This document shows, piece by piece, positions 1 to 8,493 of a stretch of 64,000 nucleotides of DNA. The stretch is from Microbulbifer sp. THAF38. GTDB lineage: Bacteria > Pseudomonadota > Gammaproteobacteria > Pseudomonadales > Cellvibrionaceae. Position 1 is the stretch's first letter. Each line of letters starts with the position of its first letter. Where the stretch lies: positions 818,501-882,500 of the forward strand of contig NZ_CP045369.1 of assembly GCF_009363535.1 (NCBI RefSeq), in the 5' to 3' direction. The notes under the pieces are model-generated. The model did no database searches, was not told the origin of the DNA, and saw only the letters and a program-made list of their open reading frames with translations. The position numbers were made by a program, and so were the translations under genes.

Positions 1-1
1 G

Positions 2-1705
2 CTGCGCTGGGATAAACTCAATCGTCACTCCCATGTAAGGATTATTCGTCAGTCCCAACGTGAAGTGGTAATACACTGGCGTTATGCCCCAAAGTTTGAT
101 GTTCATACTGATCCAATGCTGCCGGGGTGGACAGGTTGGGTCGATGAATACTATACGGTGAGGCCTGATCGAACGGTTTTACGGGAAACATATGATCATG
201 ATAACGAACGTAAGTTAACTCACCATTTGACTTTAAATTCGAATGGTTCAATCACGCAGTCTTCTACTGAGCAGTCCCCCTATATCCCGCCTGTAGCCGA
301 GTTCTATAGTGCTAACGCTTTACCTGATGGACCAGATTCAGGCTTTGGAGCGCTATACACCAAGTTGGGGTATGTGGGAGCGTGGGATGTCGGCCCGGAT
401 GATGAATACCAGCCAAGGTCGAGTGTGTGGAGTGACAATTGGCAAGTGCATGCCCATCCCGATGTAGTTGTTAATTTTGATGGCAATGATACCAAATGGG
501 TATTCTGGAGAGGTCTGGGCTTTGTCCCAAGTCTGGTCTCAGAAAACGGTGCATGGTTCAGCAATGAATTTAATGAAAGTTGGGGCTGGCCGGAAATGTG
601 CGAAAGCGGTGGTGCTGAGCCTATGAATGACAAGCAGGCTCGCTACAGCCATGTACGTGTTATTGAAAATACCCCTGCAAGGGTTGTCGTGCAGTGGCGG
701 TATCATCCCACCGGTATTTGTTACAACTTAATTGATACAGATGATTCACCGGATGGGTGGGGTGCAACATCCGAGTTTGTTTTTTACTTTTATCCTGATG
801 GTTCGGTACTCTCTCGAAATACGCTATTCAGTCAACAGGCCAATACCTATGGCGATGCTCCCAATGGGTTCGAATATCATGAGGCGATGATTATTAATAG
901 TGCAGGCAGAGACCCTTGGGATAACATTGAAATTAATAAAACGCTTGCCCTCGCTAATATGGAGGGGCAGGTGGAGAGTTATGATGGTGCCGATGGAGGT
1001 ATTAATGACCGAGGTAATGAGCCTTTTGAGTTGCCTTTGCAGGCTAATATTGCGCGTATTAATTTAAAAGATACGGATTTTGATACCTATACCATTATGG
1101 AGCACGGCAGCACGCTGGAAATTATTCCATATTCTGAAGTGGATTTTGAAGAAGAATATCCTGGACATCATTTTGTTCGCTGGGACCACTGGCCGGTGAA
1201 TCAGATTCGAGCATTTGGTCGTGGAGCCATGGATTCTCGTTACCCAAGCCATACATCGCTATTCCATATGGCTTTTAATCCACCGTTCAAACAGGATGAT
1301 TTTTCACAAACCCGGCTGCTGCTCACGGGATTGTCCGATATGTCAACTGAGCAGGTTGTCAAACTAGCTAAGTCCTGGCTTCAGGCTCCTGCACTCACTA
1401 ATGTTAAGGGTTCTTCAGACTTTGGCTATGATGAATCTCAGCGAGCATACTATTTTGATGCAACAGACTCGTTAACTTTCAGGCTAAATGGCTCAGGGTC
1501 TAACCCGATATTCAATCCTGCGTTTGTGTTGGAAGGCTGGCAGGGTGAAAAAAATATTGCAGTGAAAGTTAATGGGCAAACCACCGACGATTTCAAATGG
1601 GGTAATTTTAGAAATACAGCCGGTAGAAAAACGACCATTGTTTATTTGCCATTGCATTCTCAGGATATCGTGGATGTTGAAATCTGTCAGCTTGGAAAGT
1701 GCTGA
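2..1705 (+). CDS. Large probable secreted protein, 3' part only (5' end outside window)
   Basis: The reading frame is already open at the left edge (first full codon at base 2), so the N-terminus is missing; the first possible start inside the window, GTG at 65, is not convincing. The visible part is about 567 residues, rich in Trp, Tyr and Asp, with no membrane segment, as expected of a periplasmic or extracellular beta-rich protein. The same motif occurs twice: SHVRII...VVIHWRY near the left edge and SHVRVI...VVVQWRY around 640-705, each followed by a (Y/F)xxxPDxxVLxxxT segment. This suggests repeated blades or sheets. The style recalls polysaccharide lyases with beta-propeller folds (PL24/PL25-like) of marine bacteria, but I could not confirm a family or catalytic residues. 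Function is open. Confidence 0.6.
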   Translation: MRWDKLNRHSHVRIIRQSQREVVIHWRYAPKFDVHTDPMLPGWTGWVDEYYTVRPDRTVLRETYDHDNERKLTHHLTLNSNGSITQSSTEQSPYIPPVAEFYSANALPDGPDSGFGALYTKLGYVGAWDVGPDDEYQPRSSVWSDNWQVHAHPDVVVNFDGNDTKWVFWRGLGFVPSLVSENGAWFSNEFNESWGWPEMCESGGAEPMNDKQARYSHVRVIENTPARVVVQWRYHPTGICYNLIDTDDSPDGWGATSEFVFYFYPDGSVLSRNTLFSQQANTYGDAPNGFEYHEAMIINSAGRDPWDNIEINKTLALANMEGQVESYDGADGGINDRGNEPFELPLQANIARINLKDTDFDTYTIMEHGSTLEIIPYSEVDFEEEYPGHHFVRWDHWPVNQIRAFGRGAMDSRYPSHTSLFHMAFNPPFKQDDFSQTRLLLTGLSDMSTEQVVKLAKSWLQAPALTNVKGSSDFGYDESQRAYYFDATDSLTFRLNGSGSNPIFNPAFVLEGWQGEKNIAVKVNGQTTDDFKWGNFRNTAGRKTTIVYLPLHSQDIVDVEICQLGKC

Positions 1706-2149
1706 GTGGTTGAGTTATTGTGACATTAACCCGTCCTGTTTGCGTGAAAAGCGATTTATATTCCGATGGGTCGATATGGTGAGTTTGAAGGAGGCGTCTT
1801 GGCAAACTGACTGACATAAAAGCGAGCTTATTATTTAGCTTGCCCCTAAGTTGGCTGTTTGTGGTTCAGTCGGTGCTGTTGATTGGGGCAACTTTCCGGT
1901 GGGTAACACTTAACCTGGGGCACCTATTGTGAAAGTACGCCCTGTATGTACAGTGGAACTGCTTACAGTGTGTGTAAATTGAACTCTAAAACCAAGAGCT
2001 TCGGCAATATCATCTTGGCTTGCACGGTAGCAGACTCGAAGTTTTTCTCTGTTCTGGATACTAGCACTGACTTTTACTATTTATTCTCGGCATAGATAGA
2101 GGTTTTGAATGGAGAGGACATATTTACGAATAGTTGTTAATTCTGATTA
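1706..2149. other. Gene-free stretch
   Basis: About 440 bases between the truncated gene and the structured region at 2150. The open frames here are short, lack ribosome binding sites and look like no known protein. A weak hairpin lies at about 1832-1853 (GCGAGCT against AGCTTGC, one G-T pair) with only a four-T run on the minus side, so I do not call it a terminator. Confidence 0.4.
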
Positions 2150-2295
2150 AGCTCTGTAGGCGGATACAGAGCTATTCACCGTTGTTCTTGAAAGCACGCA
2201 TTGTAAAGATTTAGGTAGACAGGAAAACCTCGCAGGAGTAGTGATTTTCAGTGCGGTCTTGATAGATAAACCGGCGCTTCTGCCGGTTTTTTTTG
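2150..2295 (+). ncRNA. Candidate structured RNA ending in an intrinsic terminator
   Basis: A perfect 9-bp hairpin, AGCTCTGTA (2150-2158) and TACAGAGCT (2165-2173) with loop GGCGGA, is followed about 95 bases later by a strong terminator. No protein gene lies between them. The arrangement fits a small RNA or a cis-acting leader upstream of the VIT/vWA gene. I recognise no riboswitch family. It could also be the unusually long 3' end of the gene at the left edge. The 5' boundary is not determined. Confidence 0.3.
2268..2295 (+). terminator. Intrinsic terminator
   Basis: Stem AAACCGGC (2268-2275) and GCCGGTTT (2282-2289) with loop GCTTCT, running into a T tract to about 2294. It lies 117 bases before the next start codon and 560 bases after the previous stop, so it may end a separate small transcript. 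Confidence 0.75.
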
Positions 2296-2411
2296 TCTTT
2301 GCCACAATTCGCCATAATTCCTCCCTTTTCCCGTCCGATTCCCTGCCGCCTTTCGCCCACTTCCCTCTGTTTAATGACTTCAGCATCCAATTTAAAAGTG
2401 GAGAGAAGTGA

Positions 2412-4784
2412 GTGAACAGGGTGATGTTGTTTGGGCAGCGGTTTCATAAAGACGATCTGATGTTGCCGACGGAGGAATATTACCGCCGCCGCCAGAAGTC
2501 CGGTGGTGCCGGGCGCTGGTTGTTATTTGTTGTAGTGGTATTGGCGGTGGTCATTGCGGCAATCGGAGCCGAGGTCAGTGCCCAGGAGCTTACGTCTAGT
2601 GATGGTGATATTACCTCTGAACCGATTACCCTGGACGATGTGCAATCGGGGGATTTACTGTTTAACGGCGCAGAGTCGGGCCGCTATGTGCCCGCCGTGC
2701 ACCTGCACAGTAGTGTCAAAATGGTGGTGCGCGGTCTGGTTGCGGAAGTGCAATTGCAGCAGGCTTTTCAAAATACCAGTGATAGCTGGCAGGAGGCGGT
2801 TTACGCATTGCCATTGCCCGAGCAGGCAGCGGTGGCTGGTCTCGAGATTCAATTAGGTGAGCGCCGTATTGTCGGCAAGGTGCGCGAGCGCAAACAGGCG
2901 GTAAAGATTTATAAGGCCGCGCGCGCGGCGGGTAAGCGCGCGGCGCTCTTAGAGCAGCAGCGCCCCAACCTGTTTACCAACAAGGTAGCGAATATCGCAC
3001 CGGGAGAAACGGTGCAGGTGAATATTCGCTACCTGCAGCCGGTAACCTATGACAGTGGTGTCTTTTCATTGCGACTGCCAACCACCCTGACGCCCCGTTA
3101 TATCCCCGGTGAACCCATTCCCTCGCAAGCCCTTGGTGGTACCGAACTGGAACTGGTCACCCAGGGCAGTGGTTGGGCGCTGCCTACCAATCAGGTAAAG
3201 GATGCACCGGCGATTACTCCGTTTATGCAGCCGGCGGCAGAGTTGGAAGTGGTGGGTAGTCACAATATTGCCATTGAAGTGGAGCTGGAAGGCGGCTTGC
3301 CGCTGGTGAAAATCGGCAGCCCCTATCACGATATTGCCATCGATGAAAAAGCCGGAGAGCGCTACTCCATTCGTTTGCGCAAGGGCACGGCAAAAATGAA
3401 TCGGGATTTTCTTTTAAATTGGCAGCCGGAGCCCTCGGCCATGCCGCGTGCGGCGCTCTTTAGTGAGCGTGTCGCCGGGGTGCAGGCGGATGGCAAAGAA
3501 AGTGCAGATAAAAAATCCGGTACCTATTTACAGGTGATGCTGCTGCCACCGGATGAGGGCACTCGGGCTCAGCGATTGCCACGGGAAGTGGTCTATGTCA
3601 TCGATACCTCTGGTTCTATGGGTGGTAACTCCATTCGCCAGGCCAAGGAGAGCCTGGTACTTGCGCTCTCGCGCCTGCAGGGTAATGACCGTTTTAATGT
3701 CATTGAATTTAATAACAGTGCGCGCGCTTTTTTCCCGCGTCCAGTGGCCGCAAGTGCGGAGAATATTCAGCGCGCGCGCCGGGAAGTGGAACGTTTAAAT
3801 GCCGATGGGGGCACCGAGATGGCTGCGGCGCTGCGTCTGGCGTTAGGCCAGCAGTTGCCGGATAACAACAATCTGGTACACCAGGTGGTATTTATCACCG
3901 ATGGCGCGGTAGGCAACGAACAGGCGCTGTTCGAGCTAATCCATCAGCATCTGGGTAATACGCGTTTATTTACGGTGGGCATTGGCTCGGCGCCCAACAG
4001 CCATTTTATGCGTAAAGCCGCCCAGTTTGGCCGCGGTATCTCGGTCACTATCGGCGATCTTTCCGAGGTGCGCGGACGTATGCAGGCCTTATTCGCCAAG
4101 CTGGAAAATCCGATGGCCACCAACCTACAGCTGAGTTGGCCCGAGGGTGTGGTGGCGGACGCCTATCCCAAGCGAATCCCCGATCTCTATCGCGGTGAAC
4201 CGTTACAGTTGGTGGCCAGGGTAGAAGGGGAGTCGCTGCAGGGGGATATTCAGTTGCGCGGGCGCATGGCCGGTAAGCAGTTTGTGCGCAACCTGGCCCT
4301 GACGCTGGAGCAGGCTCCCAGTAGCAAGGGCATCGGCAGTTTGTGGGCGCGCAGCAAAATGGAATCCCTGCGCGACCGCCAGACCCAGCTGGGCGAGGAG
4401 AGCGATGCGGGCCAAGCCCTGCGTGAGCAGATTTTGCAGCTCGCCTTGGATCATCAACTCGCCAGCCCCTACACCAGCTTTGTCGCGGTTGAAGAAGAGC
4501 TGGTGCGCAAGTCCGAAGAAAAGCTCCTCCAGGGTGCGGTGACCAACATGGTACCTAGAGGGCAGGTGTTGCAGCGCCAGGCCTACCCCAGTACGGCCAC
4601 CGGTGTTTACGCACAGTTGTTCTCTGCCTTGAGCCTGCTCAGCCTGGCCGTATTGCTGCGCCGTGGCCGCCGGGTGCGCGGCCATCTAATGGCCGGGCTG
4701 CGTCGCCAACTGCGCAAAGTTATACCTGACTTGCGCCGTGGCGTAAGTGGCCTGGAAGCGCAACTGGGGAATACGCCGCAGTGA
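2412..4784 (+). CDS. VIT and von Willebrand A domain protein, marine proteobacterial sortase target
   Basis: Envelope protein of 790 residues and presumed substrate of the sortase encoded next. In order: cytoplasmic N-terminus; membrane anchor at residues 36-52; VIT domain at about 60-195; vWA domain with an intact MIDAS start DTSGS (398-402); C-terminal sorting region with YPSTATG (725-731), a hydrophobic segment and an Arg-rich stretch. This matches the architecture of marine sortase-target proteins. Two points are odd: the sorting motif begins with Tyr where I would expect an LPxT-like form, and a basic tail of about 40 residues follows the membrane segment. The start is GTG with GGAGAG six bases upstream; GTG 2421 or ATG 2424 would shorten it slightly. 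It overlaps the sortase gene by four bases, so the two are co-translated. The natural role of this pair in Gram-negative bacteria is not known to me. Confidence 0.88.
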   Translation: MNRVMLFGQRFHKDDLMLPTEEYYRRRQKSGGAGRWLLFVVVVLAVVIAAIGAEVSAQELTSSDGDITSEPITLDDVQSGDLLFNGAESGRYVPAVHLHSSVKMVVRGLVAEVQLQQAFQNTSDSWQEAVYALPLPEQAAVAGLEIQLGERRIVGKVRERKQAVKIYKAARAAGKRAALLEQQRPNLFTNKVANIAPGETVQVNIRYLQPVTYDSGVFSLRLPTTLTPRYIPGEPIPSQALGGTELELVTQGSGWALPTNQVKDAPAITPFMQPAAELEVVGSHNIAIEVELEGGLPLVKIGSPYHDIAIDEKAGERYSIRLRKGTAKMNRDFLLNWQPEPSAMPRAALFSERVAGVQADGKESADKKSGTYLQVMLLPPDEGTRAQRLPREVVYVIDTSGSMGGNSIRQAKESLVLALSRLQGNDRFNVIEFNNSARAFFPRPVAASAENIQRARREVERLNADGGTEMAAALRLALGQQLPDNNNLVHQVVFITDGAVGNEQALFELIHQHLGNTRLFTVGIGSAPNSHFMRKAAQFGRGISVTIGDLSEVRGRMQALFAKLENPMATNLQLSWPEGVVADAYPKRIPDLYRGEPLQLVARVEGESLQGDIQLRGRMAGKQFVRNLALTLEQAPSSKGIGSLWARSKMESLRDRQTQLGEESDAGQALREQILQLALDHQLASPYTSFVAVEEELVRKSEEKLLQGAVTNMVPRGQVLQRQAYPSTATGVYAQLFSALSLLSLAVLLRRGRRVRGHLMAGLRRQLRKVIPDLRRGVSGLEAQLGNTPQ

Positions 4785-5359
4785 TGCGCCTGCTGCTTTT
4801 TTCAGTGTGCCTGCTGGTGGGGTTGTGGCAGTTGGGCTCCGCCTCCTGGCTGCTGGCCAAGGCGCAGCTGGCCCAGTTGCTGATTGCCAGCGCCTGGGAG
4901 GAGCAATTGCAGGGCGGGGCGCCACAAAAGCCCTGGCCCTGGGCGGATACCCGGCCGGTGGCCAAGCTCAAGCTGCAGGGCCAGCGTCCTTTTATAGTGC
5001 TGGCGGGAGGCAATGGAGAATCCCTCGCCTTTGGTCCCGGCCTGCTTGATGGTTCCGGCAAGCCCGGTGATTTTCGCACCACGGTGATCGCTGCGCACCG
5101 GGATACACACTTTGCCGGTCTGCAACATTTACAGCGCGGCAACGCCATTTACCTACAGGGTGAGGACGGACGCTGGCACACTTATCGGGTAACGGCGCTG
5201 CGTATCGTAAATAGTGAACGCGAACGTATGCCGGTATTCGCGGAGCGCGGACTGCTGTTGGTGACCTGCTATCCCTTCGATGCTTTGTCGGCGGGTGGTC
5301 CCCTGCGCTACTTGGTCTACGCTGAATACCAATCCGGCGGGGAGCTGGTGCGGCTGTGA
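4781..5359 (+). CDS. Class GN (proteobacterial) sortase
   Basis: Membrane-anchored cysteine transpeptidase of 192 residues. An N-terminal hydrophobic segment (about 4-28) anchors it with the catalytic domain in the periplasm. The sortase triad is visible: His106 in VIAAHRDTHF, Cys163 in LLVTCYPFDAL, Arg176 in GPLRYLVYAE. Length and TCYPF signature fit the marine class GN family rather than Gram-positive class A-F enzymes. The GTG start at 4781 overlaps the upstream stop (GTGA) and has GGGGA ten bases before it; ATG 4784 is the alternative. Sitting directly after its VIT/vWA partner with a terminator beyond, it forms a two-gene operon. It probably cleaves the partner's C-terminal sorting motif; the acceptor is unknown. 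Confidence 0.9.
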   Translation: MMRLLLFSVCLLVGLWQLGSASWLLAKAQLAQLLIASAWEEQLQGGAPQKPWPWADTRPVAKLKLQGQRPFIVLAGGNGESLAFGPGLLDGSGKPGDFRTTVIAAHRDTHFAGLQHLQRGNAIYLQGEDGRWHTYRVTALRIVNSERERMPVFAERGLLLVTCYPFDALSAGGPLRYLVYAEYQSGGELVRL

Positions 5360-5430
5360 CTGAAGTCGTTATTTGAGACTCGATTTTGTAGTTCATTTTC
5401 TCAAACTTTCCATAAAATATTCCGACAAAG

Positions 5431-5466
5431 CGGCAAAATGAAAAATAATCGTTTTGCCGTTTTGTT
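5431..5466 (+). terminator. Intrinsic terminator of the sortase operon
   Basis: Stem CGGCAAAA (5431-5438) and TTTTGCCG (5452-5459) with a 13-base loop, followed by TTTTGTTG. It begins 72 bases after the sortase stop. Confidence 0.6.
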
Positions 5467-5490
5467 GTGCTCGTCACTAACCGTCCTATC

Positions 5491-5519
5491 TGGAAAATTT
5501 TTTGTAGTAATACTACAAT
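5491..5519 (+). promoter_or_regulatory. Probable aceE promoter with overlapping palindromic operator
   Basis: A perfect inverted repeat, TTGTAGTA-A-TACTACAA (5502-5518), overlaps a plausible sigma-70 promoter: -35-like TGGAAA at 5491-5496, 17-base spacer, -10 TACAAT at 5514-5519. A dimeric repressor bound here would block RNA polymerase. By analogy with pyruvate dehydrogenase control elsewhere, a GntR-type PdhR-like regulator is a reasonable candidate, but no such gene is in the window. Confidence 0.55.
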
Positions 5520-5806
5520 CGCCTCCGCTAATCACCGGGAATAGTGTTTTGTCCGCCATGCTGAGTGGCCCCCGGAAAAGATAATTACAGTCAAACTAAG
5601 CACTCGCGGCACAGACCGGCGCCGCTTTCCCTCTCCGCTGCGATCGGGTGAAATTTCACGCATTGCATTTCCGCCACCAAAGGTGGTGAATTGGCGGAAG
5701 CCTGAAAAAAAGGAAGCATTTTTTTGCCTGCGCTGTAGTTTGCCCGCGAACCGATTTTTGAGAAATAGACCGACTCGACGTCGCCTAATTCGCCGAGGAG
5801 CACTTG
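5520..5806 (+). promoter_or_regulatory. Long structured aceE leader
   Basis: About 290 bases lie between the putative promoter and aceE. They hold the 12-base palindrome GTGAAATTTCAC (5648-5659) and two mutually exclusive hairpins: CCACC-AAA-GGTGG (5674-5686), or the longer TTCCGCCA/TGGCGGAA pair (5669-5676 with 5692-5699). A run of seven T follows about 20 bases later, too far away for a standard terminator. No protein-coding frame is convincing here. Regulatory function is inferred only from the structure. Confidence 0.35.
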
Positions 5807-8476
5807 ATGCACGAAGATACCGATAACCTCGAAACGCAGGAGTGGTTGGATGCGCTGCAGGCGGTTATCCGCTATAGCGGCAAAGAGCGCGCCGCCTTTC
5901 TGCTAAAGCAGCTGTCTGATCGCGCTACCGATGTAGGCGTGCAGCTGCCAGCGGCAATCACTACCCCTTACCGCAATACCATTCCGCCCAATGCGGAAAA
6001 ACGTATGCCCGGCGACTTATTTATGGAGCGCCGTATCCGCTCCCTGATTCGTTGGAATGCCCTGGCGATGGTGGTGCGCGCCAATCAGAACAACGACCAC
6101 CTCGGCGGCCATATCTCCAGCTTCTCCTCTGCGGCCACACTCTACGATGTGGGCTTCAACTACTTCTTCCGCGGCAATGAAGGCGAAGAGCGCGGCGACC
6201 TGATTTTCTTCCAGGGCCACAGTGCGCCGGGTATTTATGCCCGTTCTTATTTGGAGGGACGCTTCGATGAGGAGCAGCTGGATAACTTCCGCCGCGAAGT
6301 GAACGGCAACGGTCTCTCCTCTTATCCACACCCCTGGCTGATGCCGGATTACTGGCAGTTCCCCACGGTTTCCATGGGGCTGGGGCCGATACAGGCGATT
6401 TATCAGGCGCATATTATGCGCTATATGTCCGCCCGTGGTTTGTCGCCGCGCGGTGACCGCAAGGTGTGGGCTTTCCTCGGCGATGGCGAATGTGATGAGC
6501 CGGAAACTCTGGGCGCCATTTCCCTGGCCGGCCGCGAGCAACTGGAAAACCTGGTGTTCGTGGTTAACTGTAACTTGCAGCGCCTGGATGGCCCGGTGCG
6601 TGGTAATGGCAAAATCGTGCAGGAGTTGGAAGGCGTATTCCGTGGTGCCGGTTGGAACGTCGTCAAAGTGCTCTGGGGCCGCCTGTGGGACCCGCTGCTG
6701 GAGAAAGACGACAAGGGGCTACTGCAAAAAGTCATGGACGAAGTCGTCGATGGCGAGATGCAGAACTTTAAGGCCAACGGCGGCGCCTATACCCGCGAAC
6801 ACTTCTTCGGTAAATACCCGGAGTTGTTGGAGTTGGTTAAGGATATGTCCGACGACGAGATTATGAAGCTCAATCGCGGCGGCCACGATCCCTATAAAGT
6901 CTACGCAGCTTACGCGGCAGCCATGGCCCACAAAGGCCAGCCCACCGTAATCCTGGCGCAAACGGTTAAAGGCTACGGCCTGGGCTCCGCCGGTGAAGCG
7001 GCGATGGATACCCACTCGGTGAAGAAGCTGGATCTGGATTCCCTCAAGCGCTTCCGCGATCGCTTTGCCATTCCGCTCACGGACAAAGAATTGGAAGAAG
7101 TGCCTTACTACCGTCCATCTCCAGACAGCCCGGAAATGAAATATATGGCGGAGCGCCGCAAGGCCCTGGGTGGCCCGGTTCCCCGTCGCCCCACCGAGTG
7201 CCCCAAATTGGAAGTGCCCGGCCTCGACGCCTTTAGCGCACTGATCAAGGGCTCCGGCGAGCGCGAAATTTCCACCACCATGGCATTTGTGCGCGCTATC
7301 GCCGCGCTGGTAAAAGACAAAAATATCGGCAAATACATCGCGCCGATTGTGCCGGACGAAGCCCGTACCTTTGGTATGGAAGGCCTGTTCCGCCAGTTGG
7401 GCATCTACTCCTCCCAGGGGCAGCGTTACACCCCGGTGGATCACGGCCAGATCATGTATTACAAGGAAGACAAGAAGGGCCAGGTACTGGAAGAGGGCAT
7501 CAACGAAGCGGGTGCCATGTCCACTTGGATGGCGTTAGCCACCGCCTACAGCAACCACGGCGTGGCGATGGTGCCTTTCTATATCTACTACTCCATGTTT
7601 GGCTTCCAGCGTATCGGCGATCTGGCCTGGGCCGCGGGTGATATGCAGGCGCGTGGCTTCCTGGTTGGCGCCACTGCCGGTCGTACCACCCTGAACGGTG
7701 AGGGCTTACAGCACCAGGATGGTCACAGCCATGTGCTCTCCTCCACGATCCCCAATTGCCGCAGCTATGACCCGGCCTACGGTTATGAACTGGCCGTGGT
7801 GATGCAACGCGGCCTTGAGGAGATGTACGGAGAACAGAAGAATGTCTTCTATTACATCACCATCGAGAACGAAAACTACCTGCAGCCGGAAATGCCCCAG
7901 GGCGTCGAAGAGGGCATTATTCGCGGTATCTACAAACTGCAGTCCAACGTCAAGAAGGGCGCCAAGGGCAAAGCGGCCAAGAAACATGTACAGCTGATCG
8001 GCGGCGGCACTATTTTGCGCGAGGTATTAGCAGCGGCGGATATTCTCGCCGACCAGTTTGGCGTGACTTCCGACGTTTGGAGCCTCACCTCCGCTGTGGA
8101 AGCGGCCCGTGAAGGCCAGGATGTGGCGCGCTGGAATATGCTGCATCCGGAAGCCGAACCGCGCAAAGCCTGGATCACCGAACAGTTTGAAGGTAATAGC
8201 TCTCCGGTGATTGCCTCCACTGACTACATCCGCTCCTATGTGGAGCCACTGCGCGAGTTTATCGACGGTGATCTAACCACCTTGGGTACCGATGGCTTTG
8301 GCCGCAGTGACAGCCGCGAGCAGCTGCGCCGCTTCTTCGAGGTGGACCGCAACTATGTGGTCATCGCCGCTCTGAACGGGCTGGCCAAGCAGGGTGTGAT
8401 TGATGCGAAAGAAGTTTCCGAAGCGATCGTGAAGCTCAATATCGACGCCGAAAAAGTTAACCCGCGCATCAGCTAA
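5807..8476 (+). CDS. aceE: Pyruvate dehydrogenase E1 component, homodimeric type
   Basis: Cytoplasmic thiamine-diphosphate enzyme of 889 residues. It decarboxylates pyruvate and passes the acetyl group to the lipoyl arms of E2, linking glycolysis to the citrate cycle. The single long chain is the alpha2-type E1 of gammaproteobacteria. The thiamine-diphosphate motif is clear: GDGECDEP near 225-232, ending in NCN about 30 residues later. The C-terminal transketolase-like part is complete. I place the start at ATG 5807 because GAGGAG (5795-5800) is six bases away; TTG 5804 would leave only three. aceF follows after 17 bases. Expression is likely governed by the palindrome at 5502-5518. Confidence 0.97.
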   Translation: MHEDTDNLETQEWLDALQAVIRYSGKERAAFLLKQLSDRATDVGVQLPAAITTPYRNTIPPNAEKRMPGDLFMERRIRSLIRWNALAMVVRANQNNDHLGGHISSFSSAATLYDVGFNYFFRGNEGEERGDLIFFQGHSAPGIYARSYLEGRFDEEQLDNFRREVNGNGLSSYPHPWLMPDYWQFPTVSMGLGPIQAIYQAHIMRYMSARGLSPRGDRKVWAFLGDGECDEPETLGAISLAGREQLENLVFVVNCNLQRLDGPVRGNGKIVQELEGVFRGAGWNVVKVLWGRLWDPLLEKDDKGLLQKVMDEVVDGEMQNFKANGGAYTREHFFGKYPELLELVKDMSDDEIMKLNRGGHDPYKVYAAYAAAMAHKGQPTVILAQTVKGYGLGSAGEAAMDTHSVKKLDLDSLKRFRDRFAIPLTDKELEEVPYYRPSPDSPEMKYMAERRKALGGPVPRRPTECPKLEVPGLDAFSALIKGSGEREISTTMAFVRAIAALVKDKNIGKYIAPIVPDEARTFGMEGLFRQLGIYSSQGQRYTPVDHGQIMYYKEDKKGQVLEEGINEAGAMSTWMALATAYSNHGVAMVPFYIYYSMFGFQRIGDLAWAAGDMQARGFLVGATAGRTTLNGEGLQHQDGHSHVLSSTIPNCRSYDPAYGYELAVVMQRGLEEMYGEQKNVFYYITIENENYLQPEMPQGVEEGIIRGIYKLQSNVKKGAKGKAAKKHVQLIGGGTILREVLAAADILADQFGVTSDVWSLTSAVEAAREGQDVARWNMLHPEAEPRKAWITEQFEGNSSPVIASTDYIRSYVEPLREFIDGDLTTLGTDGFGRSDSREQLRRFFEVDRNYVVIAALNGLAKQGVIDAKEVSEAIVKLNIDAEKVNPRIS

Positions 8477-8493
8477 GAGAAGGCAGAACCCCT

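Noticed and set aside
1832..1853. Minus-strand terminator candidate
   Set aside because: Imperfect 7-bp stem with only four T; no minus-strand gene upstream of it to terminate.
6719..7444. 241-codon minus-strand frame within aceE
   Set aside because: Antisense to a certain gene with strong codon bias; the translation looks like no protein family.
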